Positions 1-9,127 of a stretch of 47,049 nt of DNA are shown here, one piece after another; within the stretch, counting starts at the first letter, position 1; the number at the start of each line of letters is the position of its first letter. Position numbers and translations under genes: made by a program. This DNA is from Psychrobacter pasteurii. Its GTDB lineage: Bacteria > Pseudomonadota > Gammaproteobacteria > Pseudomonadales > Moraxellaceae. The notes beneath the pieces are model-generated. The model was not told the DNA's origin, searched no databases, and worked only from the letters and a program-made list of their open reading frames with translations. The stretch spans positions 1-47,049 of the forward strand of contig NZ_FUGD01000089.1 of the NCBI RefSeq assembly GCF_900162815.1, in the 5' to 3' direction.

Positions 1-332
1 GGTTAGGTTTTGCGATAATATATTTATGAGCTGATTAAGGTTTGGCATAGTGTGGTTCGTAAGAAAAATTACTATTATGCCTTGTCCTTAGTCAGCTTTT
101 TTGTTTTTGTCGTGTACAGAGTTAATTAATATAGTTAACAGCGGCTATTTTGACACAGCTACAGGGCAAATACTAAATTCGGACAAAAAATCTGCTTTGC
201 TGCTAATGGATTAACAGTATCATATCATTAAGACACAAATATTCTTCACATTTTGATTTTGAATATTTGGTAAACTATGCCACTTTAATGAAACTCCCAT
301 ACATTTCAATAACCTAACATAATGATTCTAAT
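1..332. other. Intergenic region upstream of yihY
   Basis: No convincing coding region is present. The left part holds a terminator-like hairpin (29-103) that probably ends a plus-strand gene lying outside the window. The remainder is AT-rich and presumably holds the yihY promoter, but I could not single out a convincing -35/-10 pair. Confidence 0.5.
29..103 (+). terminator. Long-hairpin terminator of an upstream gene
   Basis: The arms AGCTGATTAAGG (29-40) and CCTTAGTCAGCT (86-97) pair over 12 bp with one G-U wobble. An inner GGCATA/TATGCC pairing extends the stem, and a run of T follows at 97-102. The T run fits plus-strand transcription entering from outside the window. Confidence 0.6.
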
Positions 333-1907
333 ATGGAAAACCTGTTAAAAAAGCTGCCATTTTATGACAAATCTTGGTTTAACTTTTTACGATTTTTAAT
401 TCGTAATTTCATTGAGGACAATGCCCAACAAAAAGCCGCCTCTTTGACTTATACCACGCTATTATCAATCGTGCCTATTTTAACGGTTTTGCTGATGATT
501 TTGTCTTCAATACCTGCTTTAGAATCTGTGCGTGATCAAATTTCTAATATTATTTATAGCAACCTGCTGCCACAATCAGGGCTACAAGTGTCACAGTATC
601 TTGATAGCTTCGCCGAAAAGTCGAGTAATTTAACGGCTATTGGTGCCATGGCCTTATTTGTGACCAGTATTATGACTTTGACCACCATTGAACGGGCCTT
701 TAATCAAATTTGGCGAGTAGAAGATCGCTCTGGTGGTATAAAAAGTATTGTGCGTTACTGGACCATTATAACCTTAGGTCCCTTGGTATTAGGAACGGCC
801 TTTATTGTTTCAAGTACCGTACAAAGTCTAAGCTTCTTAAACCAACAAATCGGTGGCTATGGTATTGATTGGGGCTTTTGGGTACAAGCCGTATCCTTTG
901 CCGTTACCATTGCAGGCTTTATTGGTATGTACTGGTTTATTCCTAAAGCCAAAGTTCCCTTAAAAAATGCTGCTATAGCTGGTGTCTTTGTAGCCATTAC
1001 CTTTGAGCTACTTAAGTACTCATTCGGTATCATTATGAGTAACTTCACCAGTTATGAAGCGATTTATGGTGCCTTTGCCGCTCTACCTATCTTCTTACTT
1101 TGGATTTATCTGTCTTGGAACTTAATCCTACTTGGCGTTGAGATAAGCTATAGCCTAACTATCTTTGCGACCAAGGAAGTCTACCCACGTCACCCACTGT
1201 TAAGCCTGTTAGATATGTTAAATCTGGTTCATGAGCACTATCAAGAAGGCAGCTCAACCAGTGAAGAGGAGCTGCGCAGTGTGTTGGGCCGTAAAGAGCT
1301 ACCTAAGTGGTTTACCTATCTTAATTACTTATTAGACAGCGATTTAATCACCATTACTGAAAAAGGAAACTATGTCTTAAAAAGAGACTTAGACCATATT
1401 ACCTTGTGGGACTTTTACCGTACGCTTCCTTATCCACTGCCCATCAAAGATGAGATAGATGATCTCAGGGCCAATATGGATACCCCTTGGTTAAGCCTAT
1501 TGACTCAGCGTTTTAAAGATACCGAAAAGCATGCCAAACATGAGCTAGACATTCCGCTTTCAGACATCTTTGAAAATAGCTTACCTCGTGAAGGCGTTAA
1601 GGCAAATAAGTCTATGTTTGATGACGCTGATAAAAAAGCTAACTCTAAAAATAGCGACTCAACACAGTCAGATAAAGAAGACTTTGAGGCAGAGACCTAT
1701 GACCCTGATGCCAAAGTGGTAGAAGACAATCAAAACAAAGAAGCGGTTATGCCACCCGATGCGGACTTAAAATCTAATAATAACAGCGACAAAACTGCAG
1801 AGACTTCTACTCATAAGGCTAAAAAAAGAGGAGGTCTGCTTGGCGTACTAAGTCATGATAGAGACGAGCCTATTATTACTGAGGATGATAACCCTAATAA
1901 GGATTAA
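333..1907 (+). CDS. yihY: YihY/BrkB family inner-membrane protein with long C-terminal extension
   Basis: This is a 524-residue protein of the YihY/virulence factor BrkB family (UPF0761), once misnamed ribonuclease BN. Residues about 30-285 hold the family core of roughly six membrane helices. The N-terminal stretch around AASLTYTTLLSIVPIL and the later IFLLWIYLSWNLILLG are typical family motifs. The E. coli protein is about 290 residues. Here a further ~230 residues follow: first a soluble segment (about 290-400) that could be a small winged-helix-like domain, then a charged low-complexity tail rich in Asp, Glu, Lys, Asn and Ser (about 410-524). The function of the family is not settled; transport or envelope roles have been proposed. 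It appears to be a single-gene unit, with the next gene on the opposite strand. Confidence 0.85.
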   Translation: MENLLKKLPFYDKSWFNFLRFLIRNFIEDNAQQKAASLTYTTLLSIVPILTVLLMILSSIPALESVRDQISNIIYSNLLPQSGLQVSQYLDSFAEKSSNLTAIGAMALFVTSIMTLTTIERAFNQIWRVEDRSGGIKSIVRYWTIITLGPLVLGTAFIVSSTVQSLSFLNQQIGGYGIDWGFWVQAVSFAVTIAGFIGMYWFIPKAKVPLKNAAIAGVFVAITFELLKYSFGIIMSNFTSYEAIYGAFAALPIFLLWIYLSWNLILLGVEISYSLTIFATKEVYPRHPLLSLLDMLNLVHEHYQEGSSTSEEELRSVLGRKELPKWFTYLNYLLDSDLITITEKGNYVLKRDLDHITLWDFYRTLPYPLPIKDEIDDLRANMDTPWLSLLTQRFKDTEKHAKHELDIPLSDIFENSLPREGVKANKSMFDDADKKANSKNSDSTQSDKEDFEAETYDPDAKVVEDNQNKEAVMPPDADLKSNNNSDKTAETSTHKAKKRGGLLGVLSHDRDEPIITEDDNPNKD

Positions 1908-2041
1908 GCTCTTTTGCTTTACACGCAAGCGTTATAGTCTTTAACTGATAACTGACCTTGAACTTATCATTAAAGGTCTATGAGGCAAAGGACTATAAGG
2001 CTTTACCTAGTATCACGAGATCTGCAGTAAAATCTTGCATA

Positions 2042-2571
2042 TCACAGACCTTGGGGGAATCTACCCCAAGGCTCAAAGCCAAACTTTTCAAATAAAGATA
2101 AGCTTGGCTTATTATGACCAAATATAAGTGCTAGGATATTTTGGATACCCAGTTGTGGGGCTTGGGCCAACATCCATTGCAGCAGTAACCTTCCTAGACC
2201 CAAGCCTTGGTATTGTGTCGCCACATAAATACTAATCTCACTACTGATATGGTAAGCTATCCGATTTTTAACATCACTAAAGCTGCCCCAGGCCATGATG
2301 ACACCTTCAGTATTGGTGACCACATAAATGGGGCGACTGGGCTGATGGGGCGACTGGGCTGACTTAAATGCTCATCGAACCATGCCTGTCTATCGGCAGC
2401 GGTCACTGGTGTTAAGTCTGCGGTTGACGCCTTGCCAGCGATACTTTGATTGTAAATGGTCACAATATCAGGCAAATCAGCAGGCTCAGCTAAGCGAATC
2501 TTATGAGTATTAACGGCTGGATTCAAAGCTTGGTTTACGCTCTTAGAAGCTGAATTGAGGGGACTAGCCAT
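2042..2571 (-). pseudogene. GNAT acetyltransferase (phosphinothricin acetyltransferase-like), frameshifted by a 17-bp duplication
   Basis: Two overlapping minus-strand reading frames together make one GNAT N-acetyltransferase of the Pat/MnaT type, whose known members acetylate phosphinothricin, methionine sulfoximine or related amino compounds. The N-terminal part (2571 down to about 2345) carries the [20 protein letters not shown] start typical of the family. The C-terminal part carries YQGLGLGRLLLQWML, the acetyl-CoA binding loop, and FEKFGF. The frame breaks at a perfect tandem repeat of ATGGGGCGACTGGGCTG (2328-2344 and 2345-2361). Removing one 17-bp unit leaves 513 nt, a single 170-residue frame reading through [15 protein letters not shown]. 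The gene is therefore most likely inactivated in this strain, and quite recently because both halves remain intact. Confidence 0.88.
2328..2361. repeat. Perfect 17-bp tandem duplication
   Basis: Two identical head-to-tail copies of ATGGGGCGACTGGGCTG lie inside the GNAT gene. The unit length is not a multiple of three, so it shifts the reading frame. Replication slippage is the likely origin. Confidence 0.95.
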
Positions 2572-2642
2572 AGTGTTATTTTCTCATTAGAAGGCATTGA
2601 TAAGATTTTGAGCCTCAGTGACTTTAATTTTACATTATAATG

Positions 2643-2675
2643 AAGGCAGATTATCTATAAATTAATCGCCTTTTT
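2643..2675 (+). terminator. Terminator-like hairpin upstream of ribF
   Basis: AAGGC-A-GATTA (2643-2653) pairs with TAATC-GCCTT (2663-2672) with one bulged A, and T residues follow to 2675. The T run is on the plus side, so it would stop plus-strand transcription, for example read-through from yihY, before ribF. No plus-strand gene ends close by. Confidence 0.4.
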
Positions 2676-2785
2676 AATATCCTTAGTACTCTATTTTTTC
2701 TAAGTTACCAGTTTAATGAATTATCTGGTTTTTACTTATTTTTAAAGTAGCTGACAACTACCCTTGTGTTTATCGATAAGGCTTT

Positions 2786-3856
2786 ATGAAAACAATTTTT
2801 TTAGATTTGGCCACAATCCATGTTGGCAATAGCCACAGTAGTCTAAACGCTAACAATGTTTTAACCATTGGTAATTTTGATGGGGTGCATTTAGGCCATC
2901 AAGCCATGCTAAAGCAGCTCAAACAAAGTGCTAGCGAGCAGCAGCTGGACACTATGGTAATGATTTTTGAGCCACAGCCGCGTGAGTATTTTGCCCAGCT
3001 AAAATCTGATCCCTCTTCTGCCCCTGCCCGATTAACTTCTCAAGATGAAAAACTAACTTTGCTGGCTGAATTTGGCATAGATACGGTGGTTGTTGCTAAA
3101 TTTGATGAGGCGTTTCGCTCTTTGTCAGCCTCTGAATTTGCTGACATGCTCGTCCATCACCTAAATGTGAAATCTCTGGTGTTAGGCGACGACTTTAAGT
3201 TCGGTCATGACCGTACTGGGGACAGTGAATTTTTGCGCAATTATGGGTTGCCAGTCACCAACTTGCACACCATTACCGATACTCAAGTCGTAGACACTCA
3301 AGAGAGCTCTTTGCTTGAAGACAAGCGTATCAGCTCAACTAGAGTTCGTGAGCTATTGGCCAAAGGTGACTTAAAGACAGTCAGTCGTCTACTAGATCGT
3401 GACTATGCTATAACTGGCAAAGTAGTCGGAGGCGACAAAATTGGGCGCACTCTAGACTTCCCGACAGCCAATATTGAACTAAATAGAGTACGTCCAGCCC
3501 TACACGGGGTTTATGGTGTAGATGTGGTGGTACTCGATGAGTCAGGTGAAGTTGTTGCTGATGCTTTTGCAGATCTTGCTAAGGACACAAAAACTGGGAT
3601 TGCTGGGCTACGTCCACACAGTTTATTTGGTACCGCTAATATCGGTATACGTCCTTCAGTAGACAAGCCTCATGAATGGCGTCTTGAAGTATTTTTCCCA
3701 GAATTTTCTGGTAACTTATATGAAAAAACGCTACAAGTTAGATTCTTAAATCACTTACATGGCGAACGTAAGTATGATGGCTTAGAAGCACTTAAGGCAG
3801 GTATTCAGCAAGATGTTAAAGACTTGATTGAATGGCGCCATAACCAAGATAAATAA
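2786..3856 (+). CDS. ribF: Bifunctional riboflavin kinase / FAD synthetase
   Basis: RibF phosphorylates riboflavin to FMN and adenylylates FMN to FAD in the cytoplasm. The 356-residue protein has the N-terminal FMN adenylyltransferase domain (about 20-200) with the nucleotidyltransferase motif GNFDGVHLGH and the later ISSTRVRELL. The C-terminal riboflavin kinase domain (about 205-350) carries GRTLDFPTANIE. Length is slightly above the E. coli enzyme (313) because of small insertions, such as one around residues 165-178 and another near 250-275 in the kinase domain. It is not followed by ileS-lspA as in E. coli. No FMN riboswitch is apparent upstream. The product supplies cofactors to the several flavoproteins in this window. 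Confidence 0.95.
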   Translation: MKTIFLDLATIHVGNSHSSLNANNVLTIGNFDGVHLGHQAMLKQLKQSASEQQLDTMVMIFEPQPREYFAQLKSDPSSAPARLTSQDEKLTLLAEFGIDTVVVAKFDEAFRSLSASEFADMLVHHLNVKSLVLGDDFKFGHDRTGDSEFLRNYGLPVTNLHTITDTQVVDTQESSLLEDKRISSTRVRELLAKGDLKTVSRLLDRDYAITGKVVGGDKIGRTLDFPTANIELNRVRPALHGVYGVDVVVLDESGEVVADAFADLAKDTKTGIAGLRPHSLFGTANIGIRPSVDKPHEWRLEVFFPEFSGNLYEKTLQVRFLNHLHGERKYDGLEALKAGIQQDVKDLIEWRHNQDK

Positions 3857-3877
3857 TAGTTATCGACCACTACAGCT

Positions 3878-3917
3878 AAAAAAGGCGATGACAGTCATAC
3901 TATCCTCGCCTTTTTTT
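3878..3917. terminator. Terminator between ribF and the convergent FAD-oxidoreductase gene
   Basis: AAAAAAGGCGA (3878-3888) pairs with TCGCCTTTTTT (3906-3916). A/T runs on both sides let it serve both ribF and the convergent minus-strand gene that ends at 3933. Confidence 0.85.
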
Positions 3918-3932
3918 ATAGCAAATTACTTT

Positions 3933-5132
3933 TTAATAAATAATGGTTTTTACCACTGTCGTTGCTGCTTTAAAACAGCTTTCTACCCGTCCTTCATCAC
4001 ACCAATCTCCAGTAACTATCCACTGCTTGTGGCTATCAACATAGCTAATTGGTGAAGAGTCATCGCCCTCTATCTGCTGGGTCGCAGCATAACGCCAGCG
4101 ATGGCAATCTATTAACTTCGGCGCTGTCGCAGACTCCCAGCCCAATATATGTTGTGTGGCCTGTATTAAACGCTGCTGCACGTCTTCTAACGGCTCATCA
4201 ACCTGTGCCTCAGACCACTGATTGTTGGCATGAATCGTAACACTTGGCAAAATATCCTCACGCCCTGGCTTACGCTGTTCGATAAATATCCGACTTATAG
4301 GTGAGCCTTCAGCTTTTACCTCAAGCACTTCCCACTGAGCCCCTGTTAAAGTTGGCGGTAAGCTAGAAGCCTGCTCCCAACCTAACATTAAGCTATAACA
4401 AGCCAGCATCTTAGAAGCCTTGAGCTTATTTAATAAGGCAAAGTCGGTGTGTTGTAACAATTCTATGGCCTGCGCTTGTGGCGCGGTACAGACCACCCAG
4501 TCAAATACCCCTAGCTCATTGCCTTTATCATCACGTAACATAGTCTTAGCGCCTGCATTAGATACCCCTTGTTTACCTTTATTGGCTTGGCTATCAGAGC
4601 TCAGAGGCGCTACTCGAGTCTTATAATAAAGCTTAGTATGCTGAAGTTTAGTAGCCAAGCTTCGGCCAAAACTGGTCATTTTTGGGCAGCTAACATACCT
4701 CGGCTGATCACTACTCCAGCGCCCAGTTAATTGAATATCAGGCTTTGAATCTGTGCTAAAAATCGTTGCGGTTTGGGCAAGCCAAGGCTCAATAACGCCT
4801 TGCTCTAACCAAGGTTGCAGGTAAGTTTGAAACGCTTGTGATTTGGCAGTAAAAAACTGGGCACCAAAATCAAATTGCCACTGCTGCTCACTATGACTCT
4901 CTGGCTTGTTATAACGGGTAGCTAGGCGCCCCACCCCAGCGGACTTCTCAAAAATAGAAATCTCTACTGCTTGCCCAGCACCATCAAAAGCCTGCTCTAA
5001 CAAATGAGCGGTCATCAGTCCCGTCATGCCAGCACCAATAATGGCAATTTGAATCGTTGTGGCTGAAACAGGCGCTGAGTCACTGTCATGAACTAAGCCT
5101 TCAGTGGCTGCTAAATTGTGATTTATAGTCAT
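3933..5132 (-). CDS. Renalase-like NAD(P)/FAD-dependent oxidoreductase
   Basis: This 399-residue protein begins with a Rossmann FAD-binding motif, IAIIGAGMTGLMTAHLLEQA (about residues 28-47). It continues with FEKSAGVGRLATR and FDFGAQFFTA, which are typical of the bacterial renalase-like/predicted FAD-dependent amine oxidoreductase group (COG3380). The C-terminal RWRYAATQQ and VTGDWCDEGRVESCFKAA match the end of the FAD domain, where the last helix faces the cofactor. The bacterial substrate is not known for this subgroup; some relatives oxidise isomeric forms of NAD(P)H. It is probably cytosolic, as no signal peptide is seen. It ends at the shared terminator with ribF and lies downstream of acs on the same strand, but a terminator separates them. 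Confidence 0.8.
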   Translation of the reverse strand: MTINHNLAATEGLVHDSDSAPVSATTIQIAIIGAGMTGLMTAHLLEQAFDGAGQAVEISIFEKSAGVGRLATRYNKPESHSEQQWQFDFGAQFFTAKSQAFQTYLQPWLEQGVIEPWLAQTATIFSTDSKPDIQLTGRWSSDQPRYVSCPKMTSFGRSLATKLQHTKLYYKTRVAPLSSDSQANKGKQGVSNAGAKTMLRDDKGNELGVFDWVVCTAPQAQAIELLQHTDFALLNKLKASKMLACYSLMLGWEQASSLPPTLTGAQWEVLEVKAEGSPISRIFIEQRKPGREDILPSVTIHANNQWSEAQVDEPLEDVQQRLIQATQHILGWESATAPKLIDCHRWRYAATQQIEGDDSSPISYVDSHKQWIVTGDWCDEGRVESCFKAATTVVKTIIY

Positions 5133-5230
5133 AAGTTAAATATATTGATGTTAAATGAAAGAAGGGGGTTTGTTGGATAATACTCTACAAGCTCTAGGCT
5201 CATGATACAGCTATAATTTGTTAATTGGGT

Positions 5231-5263
5231 AAAAAAAACCACTGACTTAGTCAGTGGTTTTAG
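5231..5263 (-). terminator. acs terminator
   Basis: AAACCACTGAC and GTCAGTGGTTT form a long perfect stem around a TTAG loop. The run of A before it on the plus strand reads as the T run of a minus-strand terminator, about 40 nt past the acs stop codon. Confidence 0.9.
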
Positions 5264-5303
5264 GTAGAGGCTCTAATAGAGTCTTAATCTTATAGGTCAA
5301 AAA

Positions 5304-7250
5304 CTAAGCTGACTTTACGGTTTTGATTAAGTCATCAACCACGCTGGCTTCAGCCAAAGTTGAGGTATCGCCTAGACCATCAAACTCGCCAGCGGCTAGC
5401 TTACGCAGGATACGGCGCATAATCTTCCCTGAGCGGGTCTTCGGTAAAGCATCCACGATATAAATGGCATCAAGGTTAGCAATAGGTCCAATTTCAGCGC
5501 GCACATGACGGTTTAACTCACCACGTAATCTCTCGCTGTCCTCCTCGCCATTTCTTAAGATGATATAAGCACAGATACCCTGACCTTTTAATTCATGTGG
5601 CATACCCACAATGGCAGTTTCGGCAGCAGCTGGATGCGATACTAAAGCGCTTTCGATCTCAGCGGTACCAATACGGTGACCCGACACGTTCAATACATCA
5701 TCAACACGGCCGGTAATCCATAAATGCCCATCTTCATCACGCATCGCCCCATCCCCAGTAAAGTAGCTACCTGGGTAGGTTGTATAGTAGGTCTCTAAGA
5801 AACGCTTGTGATCTCCATAAATTGTACGCATTTGACCTGGCCAACCATCTTTAATAATTAGGTTGCCAGCTGCTGCATCTTCAAGCTCAACCCCATCGGA
5901 ATCAACGATAACAGGCTTAATACCATATAAAGGGTTCATAGCGGCCCCAGGCTTCATGTCTACTGAGTTTGGTAGAGGCGCCATTAAGATACCTCCAGTC
6001 TCAGTTTGCCACCAGGTATCAACGATAGGACAACGACCCTCACCTACCACATTGTGGTACCAGTCCCAAGCTTCAGGGTTAATCGGCTCACCCACAGTGC
6101 CTAATAGACGCAGGCTTTCACGGTTTGATTCACGAACATAAGCGTCGCCTTCTTTCATCATTGCTCGAATGGCTGTTGGCGCCGTGTATAAGATACTAAC
6201 GTCATGCTTATCAATAATCTGACCAATACGTGCCCAAGTCGGATATTGAGGCACCCCCTCGAATACAATGGTGGTAGTCCCGTTGGCCAAAGGTGCATAA
6301 GTTACATAACTATGGCCAGTAATCCAGCCCACATCCGCTGTACACCAAAATACGTCATCTTCTTTGACATCAAACACATCTCTAAAGGTAGACAGTGCAT
6401 AAGTTAGATAGCCACCTGTGGTGTGAACCACCCCTTTTGGCTTACCCGTAGAGCCCGAGGTATATAATAAAAATAATGGGTCTTCAGCATTCATTGTCTC
6501 AGGTGGGCAGTCTTCATTTGAGTTATCGATGACCGTGTGATACCAAACATCGCGGCGACCACTCATAGGTACTGAATTACCGGTACGGTGTACCACGATC
6601 ACTTTTTCGATACATTCTGTGCCATCGACATCTAGTGCTCTATCAACATTGGTCTTAAGTGGACTGTATCGACCACCACGCACGCCTTCGTCAGCAGTAA
6701 TAACCAATTTTGCCTGACTATCAACAATACGACTGGCCAAACTTTCAGCTGAGAACCCGCCAAATACAACGGTATGCACAGCCCCAATACGCGCACAGGC
6801 CAGCATAGATACGACCGCTTCTGGTACCATAGGTAGATATAAAACCACTCGATCGCCTTTGCCCACCCCCATTTTACGCATGGCATTACCTAAGCGGCAC
6901 ACCTCAGAGTGCAGCTCTTTAAAAGAGATAATTTTATGTAATGAAGGGTGATCCCCCTCCCAGATAATGGCTGGCTTATAAGGATTGTCGACCAAGTGAC
7001 GGTCTAGACAGTTAACCGAAACGTTTAACTCTCCATCTTCAAACCACTTGATTTTAAAGTTATCTAGATCGTAATTAATATTTTTAATTTTTGTGGGTTT
7101 TTTTATCCAATCAACTAACTCTGCCCGCTTGGCCCAAAAAGCTTCATTGCTCTCATCAGACTCAATTGACTGTTGATATAATTGGGCATATTTCTCTGGG
7201 TTGGTGTTGGCCTGTGCTGCAAATTCAGAGCTGGTTGGAAATTTTTTCAT
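5304..7250 (-). CDS. acs: Acetyl-CoA synthetase (AMP-forming)
   Basis: Acs activates acetate with ATP and CoA to acetyl-CoA via acetyl-AMP. The 648-residue length equals that of the classical bacterial enzymes. The adenylation motif [19 protein letters not shown] and the A5-like WWQTETGG are intact. The C-terminal [11 protein letters not shown] contains Lys609, computed from the coordinates, at the same number as the lysine acetylated in Salmonella Acs. This residue is known from other bacteria to be acetylated by Pat-type enzymes and restored by CobB, and a cobB gene lies at 32342. A Shine-Dalgarno AAGGA lies about 11 nt before the ATG. It is monocistronic, with its own terminator and a long upstream region shared with the divergent flavoprotein gene. 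Confidence 0.97.
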   Translation of the reverse strand: MKKFPTSSEFAAQANTNPEKYAQLYQQSIESDESNEAFWAKRAELVDWIKKPTKIKNINYDLDNFKIKWFEDGELNVSVNCLDRHLVDNPYKPAIIWEGDHPSLHKIISFKELHSEVCRLGNAMRKMGVGKGDRVVLYLPMVPEAVVSMLACARIGAVHTVVFGGFSAESLASRIVDSQAKLVITADEGVRGGRYSPLKTNVDRALDVDGTECIEKVIVVHRTGNSVPMSGRRDVWYHTVIDNSNEDCPPETMNAEDPLFLLYTSGSTGKPKGVVHTTGGYLTYALSTFRDVFDVKEDDVFWCTADVGWITGHSYVTYAPLANGTTTIVFEGVPQYPTWARIGQIIDKHDVSILYTAPTAIRAMMKEGDAYVRESNRESLRLLGTVGEPINPEAWDWYHNVVGEGRCPIVDTWWQTETGGILMAPLPNSVDMKPGAAMNPLYGIKPVIVDSDGVELEDAAAGNLIIKDGWPGQMRTIYGDHKRFLETYYTTYPGSYFTGDGAMRDEDGHLWITGRVDDVLNVSGHRIGTAEIESALVSHPAAAETAIVGMPHELKGQGICAYIILRNGEEDSERLRGELNRHVRAEIGPIANLDAIYIVDALPKTRSGKIMRRILRKLAAGEFDGLGDTSTLAEASVVDDLIKTVKSA

Positions 7251-7713
7251 AATACAAAGTCCTTTTTTTATGGTGAATCTATCCTAGAAATCACTGCTAG
7301 TCACTGATAACCATAACAGCAAGCAAATTATAGGCTGTTATCGTGATAAAATATGATAGGGAAGAAGACAAAAGGGGTTAGATCAAACACCCTAGAAAGT
7401 GTGCGAAGGGGTCTATTAAAGACCATAGCCAGCAAATATTGCTTAAAAGCCTTAATCTACCCCTCTGATAGGAGATGATTTTAGTTCACTCAGTCCTTTC
7501 CCTATGACTGTAGTACCCCCATAGTTTTACTAGATTTTGATACAGTTGTAAACTGTTATTTACTCTAAACTCCTAAAAAATTTATGATTTTTTTCTCTAC
7601 ACTATAACCTCAGTAAGCTGACATTCTCCTACTGTACGTCTGTTAAGCTTTCCACATTAGTTACTTATTCACCCTTCAATTTATCCTTAACTCTTATTAC
7701 AAAAGCTGATTTC
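7251..7713. other. Divergent intergenic region acs | baiN-like gene
   Basis: This 463-bp stretch has no coding region. It holds a consensus -10 hexamer for acs (7327-7332) and a 5-5-5 inverted repeat GGTCT/AGACC (7410-7424), about 85 bp upstream of the likely acs start. The repeat is a possible activator site, since acs is normally activator-dependent. A weaker CTATG/CATAG pair lies near 7503-7523. Confidence 0.4.
7327..7332 (-). promoter_or_regulatory. Candidate -10 element of acs
   Basis: The minus strand reads TATAAT here, about 77 nt before the acs start codon. The matching -35 position holds only a poor hexamer, which would suit an activator-dependent promoter. Confidence 0.4.
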
Positions 7714-9012
7714 ATGACCCAAAATACTGCCCATCATTCTGAACCTAATAGCACTTCGGTTAAGCCCAATCACCAAGATGCAGGAAAAAAGCCATCTACT
7801 TCTCAGGCAAAGTCTAGCGTAGATGTGCTTATCATAGGCGCCGGAGCATCAGGATTATACTGCGCCATGACTGCAGCTCAGCGAGGTCGCTCAGTATTGG
7901 TCGTTGATCATGCCAATAAAGCTGGCAAAAAAATCCTAATGTCAGGTGGCGGTCGCTGTAACTTTACCAACTATGTGGTCGAGCCTGAGAACTTTATCGG
8001 CAATAATGCACATTTCTGCAAGTCTGCTTTGATCCGTTATAACCCTTGGGAATTTATTGGTCTGGTTGAAAAGCATAGAGTTCCTTATCATGAGCGTGAC
8101 TATGGCCAGCTGTTTTGTGACAACTCCTCCAAGGATATTTTAAACCTGCTTCTTGATGAATGTGCTGAGGCTGGAGCCAAGGTGCAGTTAAAAACAAGCA
8201 TCACAGCCATTAAACCTCTGCCACAAGACAGTGATAAATCAGGATTTATGGTTGAGACTTCAAAAGAGACGATTCATTGTCGCTCACTGGTTATTGCCAC
8301 CGGTGGCTTGTCTATTCCCACTATGGGTGCGACTGGCTTTGGCTATGAGGTAGCGGAGCAATTCGGGCACCAGATCATCAAAACTTCAGCCGGCTTGGTC
8401 CCTTTCACCTTTACCGATAAGGTCGGTGAAGTCATTGCTTCGTTGGCTGGCATTAGCCTAGATGTGATTGCCTTTAATGAGCGTATCTCTTTCCCAAGAC
8501 CTATGCTATTCACGCACCGTGGCTTGTCTGGCCCTGCGATGCTACAGCTTTCCAATTACTGGCAGGTAGGTGAATCGATACACATCAACTTGGTGCCTAG
8601 TGTGGATATCAGCGAGTTATTACGACAAGCTAAAGCTGAACATCCCAAGCAATTGGTTCGTAGCGTGTTGTCTGAGTTCTTCCCTAAAAAGCTGTTATTA
8701 GCCTTACAAGATTTACATTGGTCAGACTTAAAAGATAAAGAGTTGGCCAATATTAAAGACGAGACTTTAGATGCCATTGGTGACAAAATTAATAATTGGA
8801 CCATAAAACCTTCGGGTACTGAAGGGTATCGTACCGCTGAAGTAACTCGTGGCGGCGTGGTAACCGATGAAGTATCCTCTAAAACTTTTGAGAGTAAATT
8901 GCAACCAAACCTATACTTTATCGGTGAGGTGTTGGATGTGACAGGCTGGCTTGGTGGCTATAATTTCCAATGGGCTTGGGCCAGTGGCAAGGCATGTGGT
9001 GAGGTGGTTTAG
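7714..9012 (+). CDS. BaiN/YhiN (HI0933)-type NAD(P)/FAD-dependent oxidoreductase
   Basis: This is a 432-residue flavoprotein of the HI0933/BaiN/RdsA family. After a hydrophilic N-terminal extension of about 35 residues comes the dinucleotide motif VLIIGAGASGLYCAMTAAQR. The family signature AGKKILMSGGGRCNFTN follows, then LVIATGGLSIPTMGATGFGY. The C-terminal motif GEVLDVTGWLGGYNFQWAWASG is the strongly conserved end of this family. Some gut relatives reduce bile-acid intermediates, but the role in environmental gammaproteobacteria is unknown, so no specific substrate is assigned. It is divergent from acs and ends at a terminator at 9040. Confidence 0.88.
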   Translation: MTQNTAHHSEPNSTSVKPNHQDAGKKPSTSQAKSSVDVLIIGAGASGLYCAMTAAQRGRSVLVVDHANKAGKKILMSGGGRCNFTNYVVEPENFIGNNAHFCKSALIRYNPWEFIGLVEKHRVPYHERDYGQLFCDNSSKDILNLLLDECAEAGAKVQLKTSITAIKPLPQDSDKSGFMVETSKETIHCRSLVIATGGLSIPTMGATGFGYEVAEQFGHQIIKTSAGLVPFTFTDKVGEVIASLAGISLDVIAFNERISFPRPMLFTHRGLSGPAMLQLSNYWQVGESIHINLVPSVDISELLRQAKAEHPKQLVRSVLSEFFPKKLLLALQDLHWSDLKDKELANIKDETLDAIGDKINNWTIKPSGTEGYRTAEVTRGGVVTDEVSSKTFESKLQPNLYFIGEVLDVTGWLGGYNFQWAWASGKACGEVV

Positions 9013-9039
9013 GAATATTAAAGCTACTGATAATGAATC

Positions 9040-9076
9040 AAAAGAGCCTAATACGTCATCGTAATAGGCTCTTTTT
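9040..9076. terminator. Bidirectional terminator, flavoprotein gene / amidase gene
   Basis: AAAAGAGCCTA (9040-9050) pairs with TAGGCTCTTTT (9065-9075), with flanking A/T runs. It sits between two convergent genes. Confidence 0.85.
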
Positions 9077-9127
9077 ATATGGGCTACCTTAAAAAATATT
9101 AAATTAGAGAAGATTACTTAGAGAAGG

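Noticed and set aside
1932..1999. yihY terminator or repeat related to the lemA hairpin
   Set aside because: The TATAGTC/GACTATA pairing has no T run, and the likeness to 35144-35164 (both containing GGACT and ATAAG) is too short and gapped to call a repeat family.
2572..2785. FMN riboswitch before ribF
   Set aside because: The conserved RFN sequence blocks are not visible; only a terminator-like hairpin is present.
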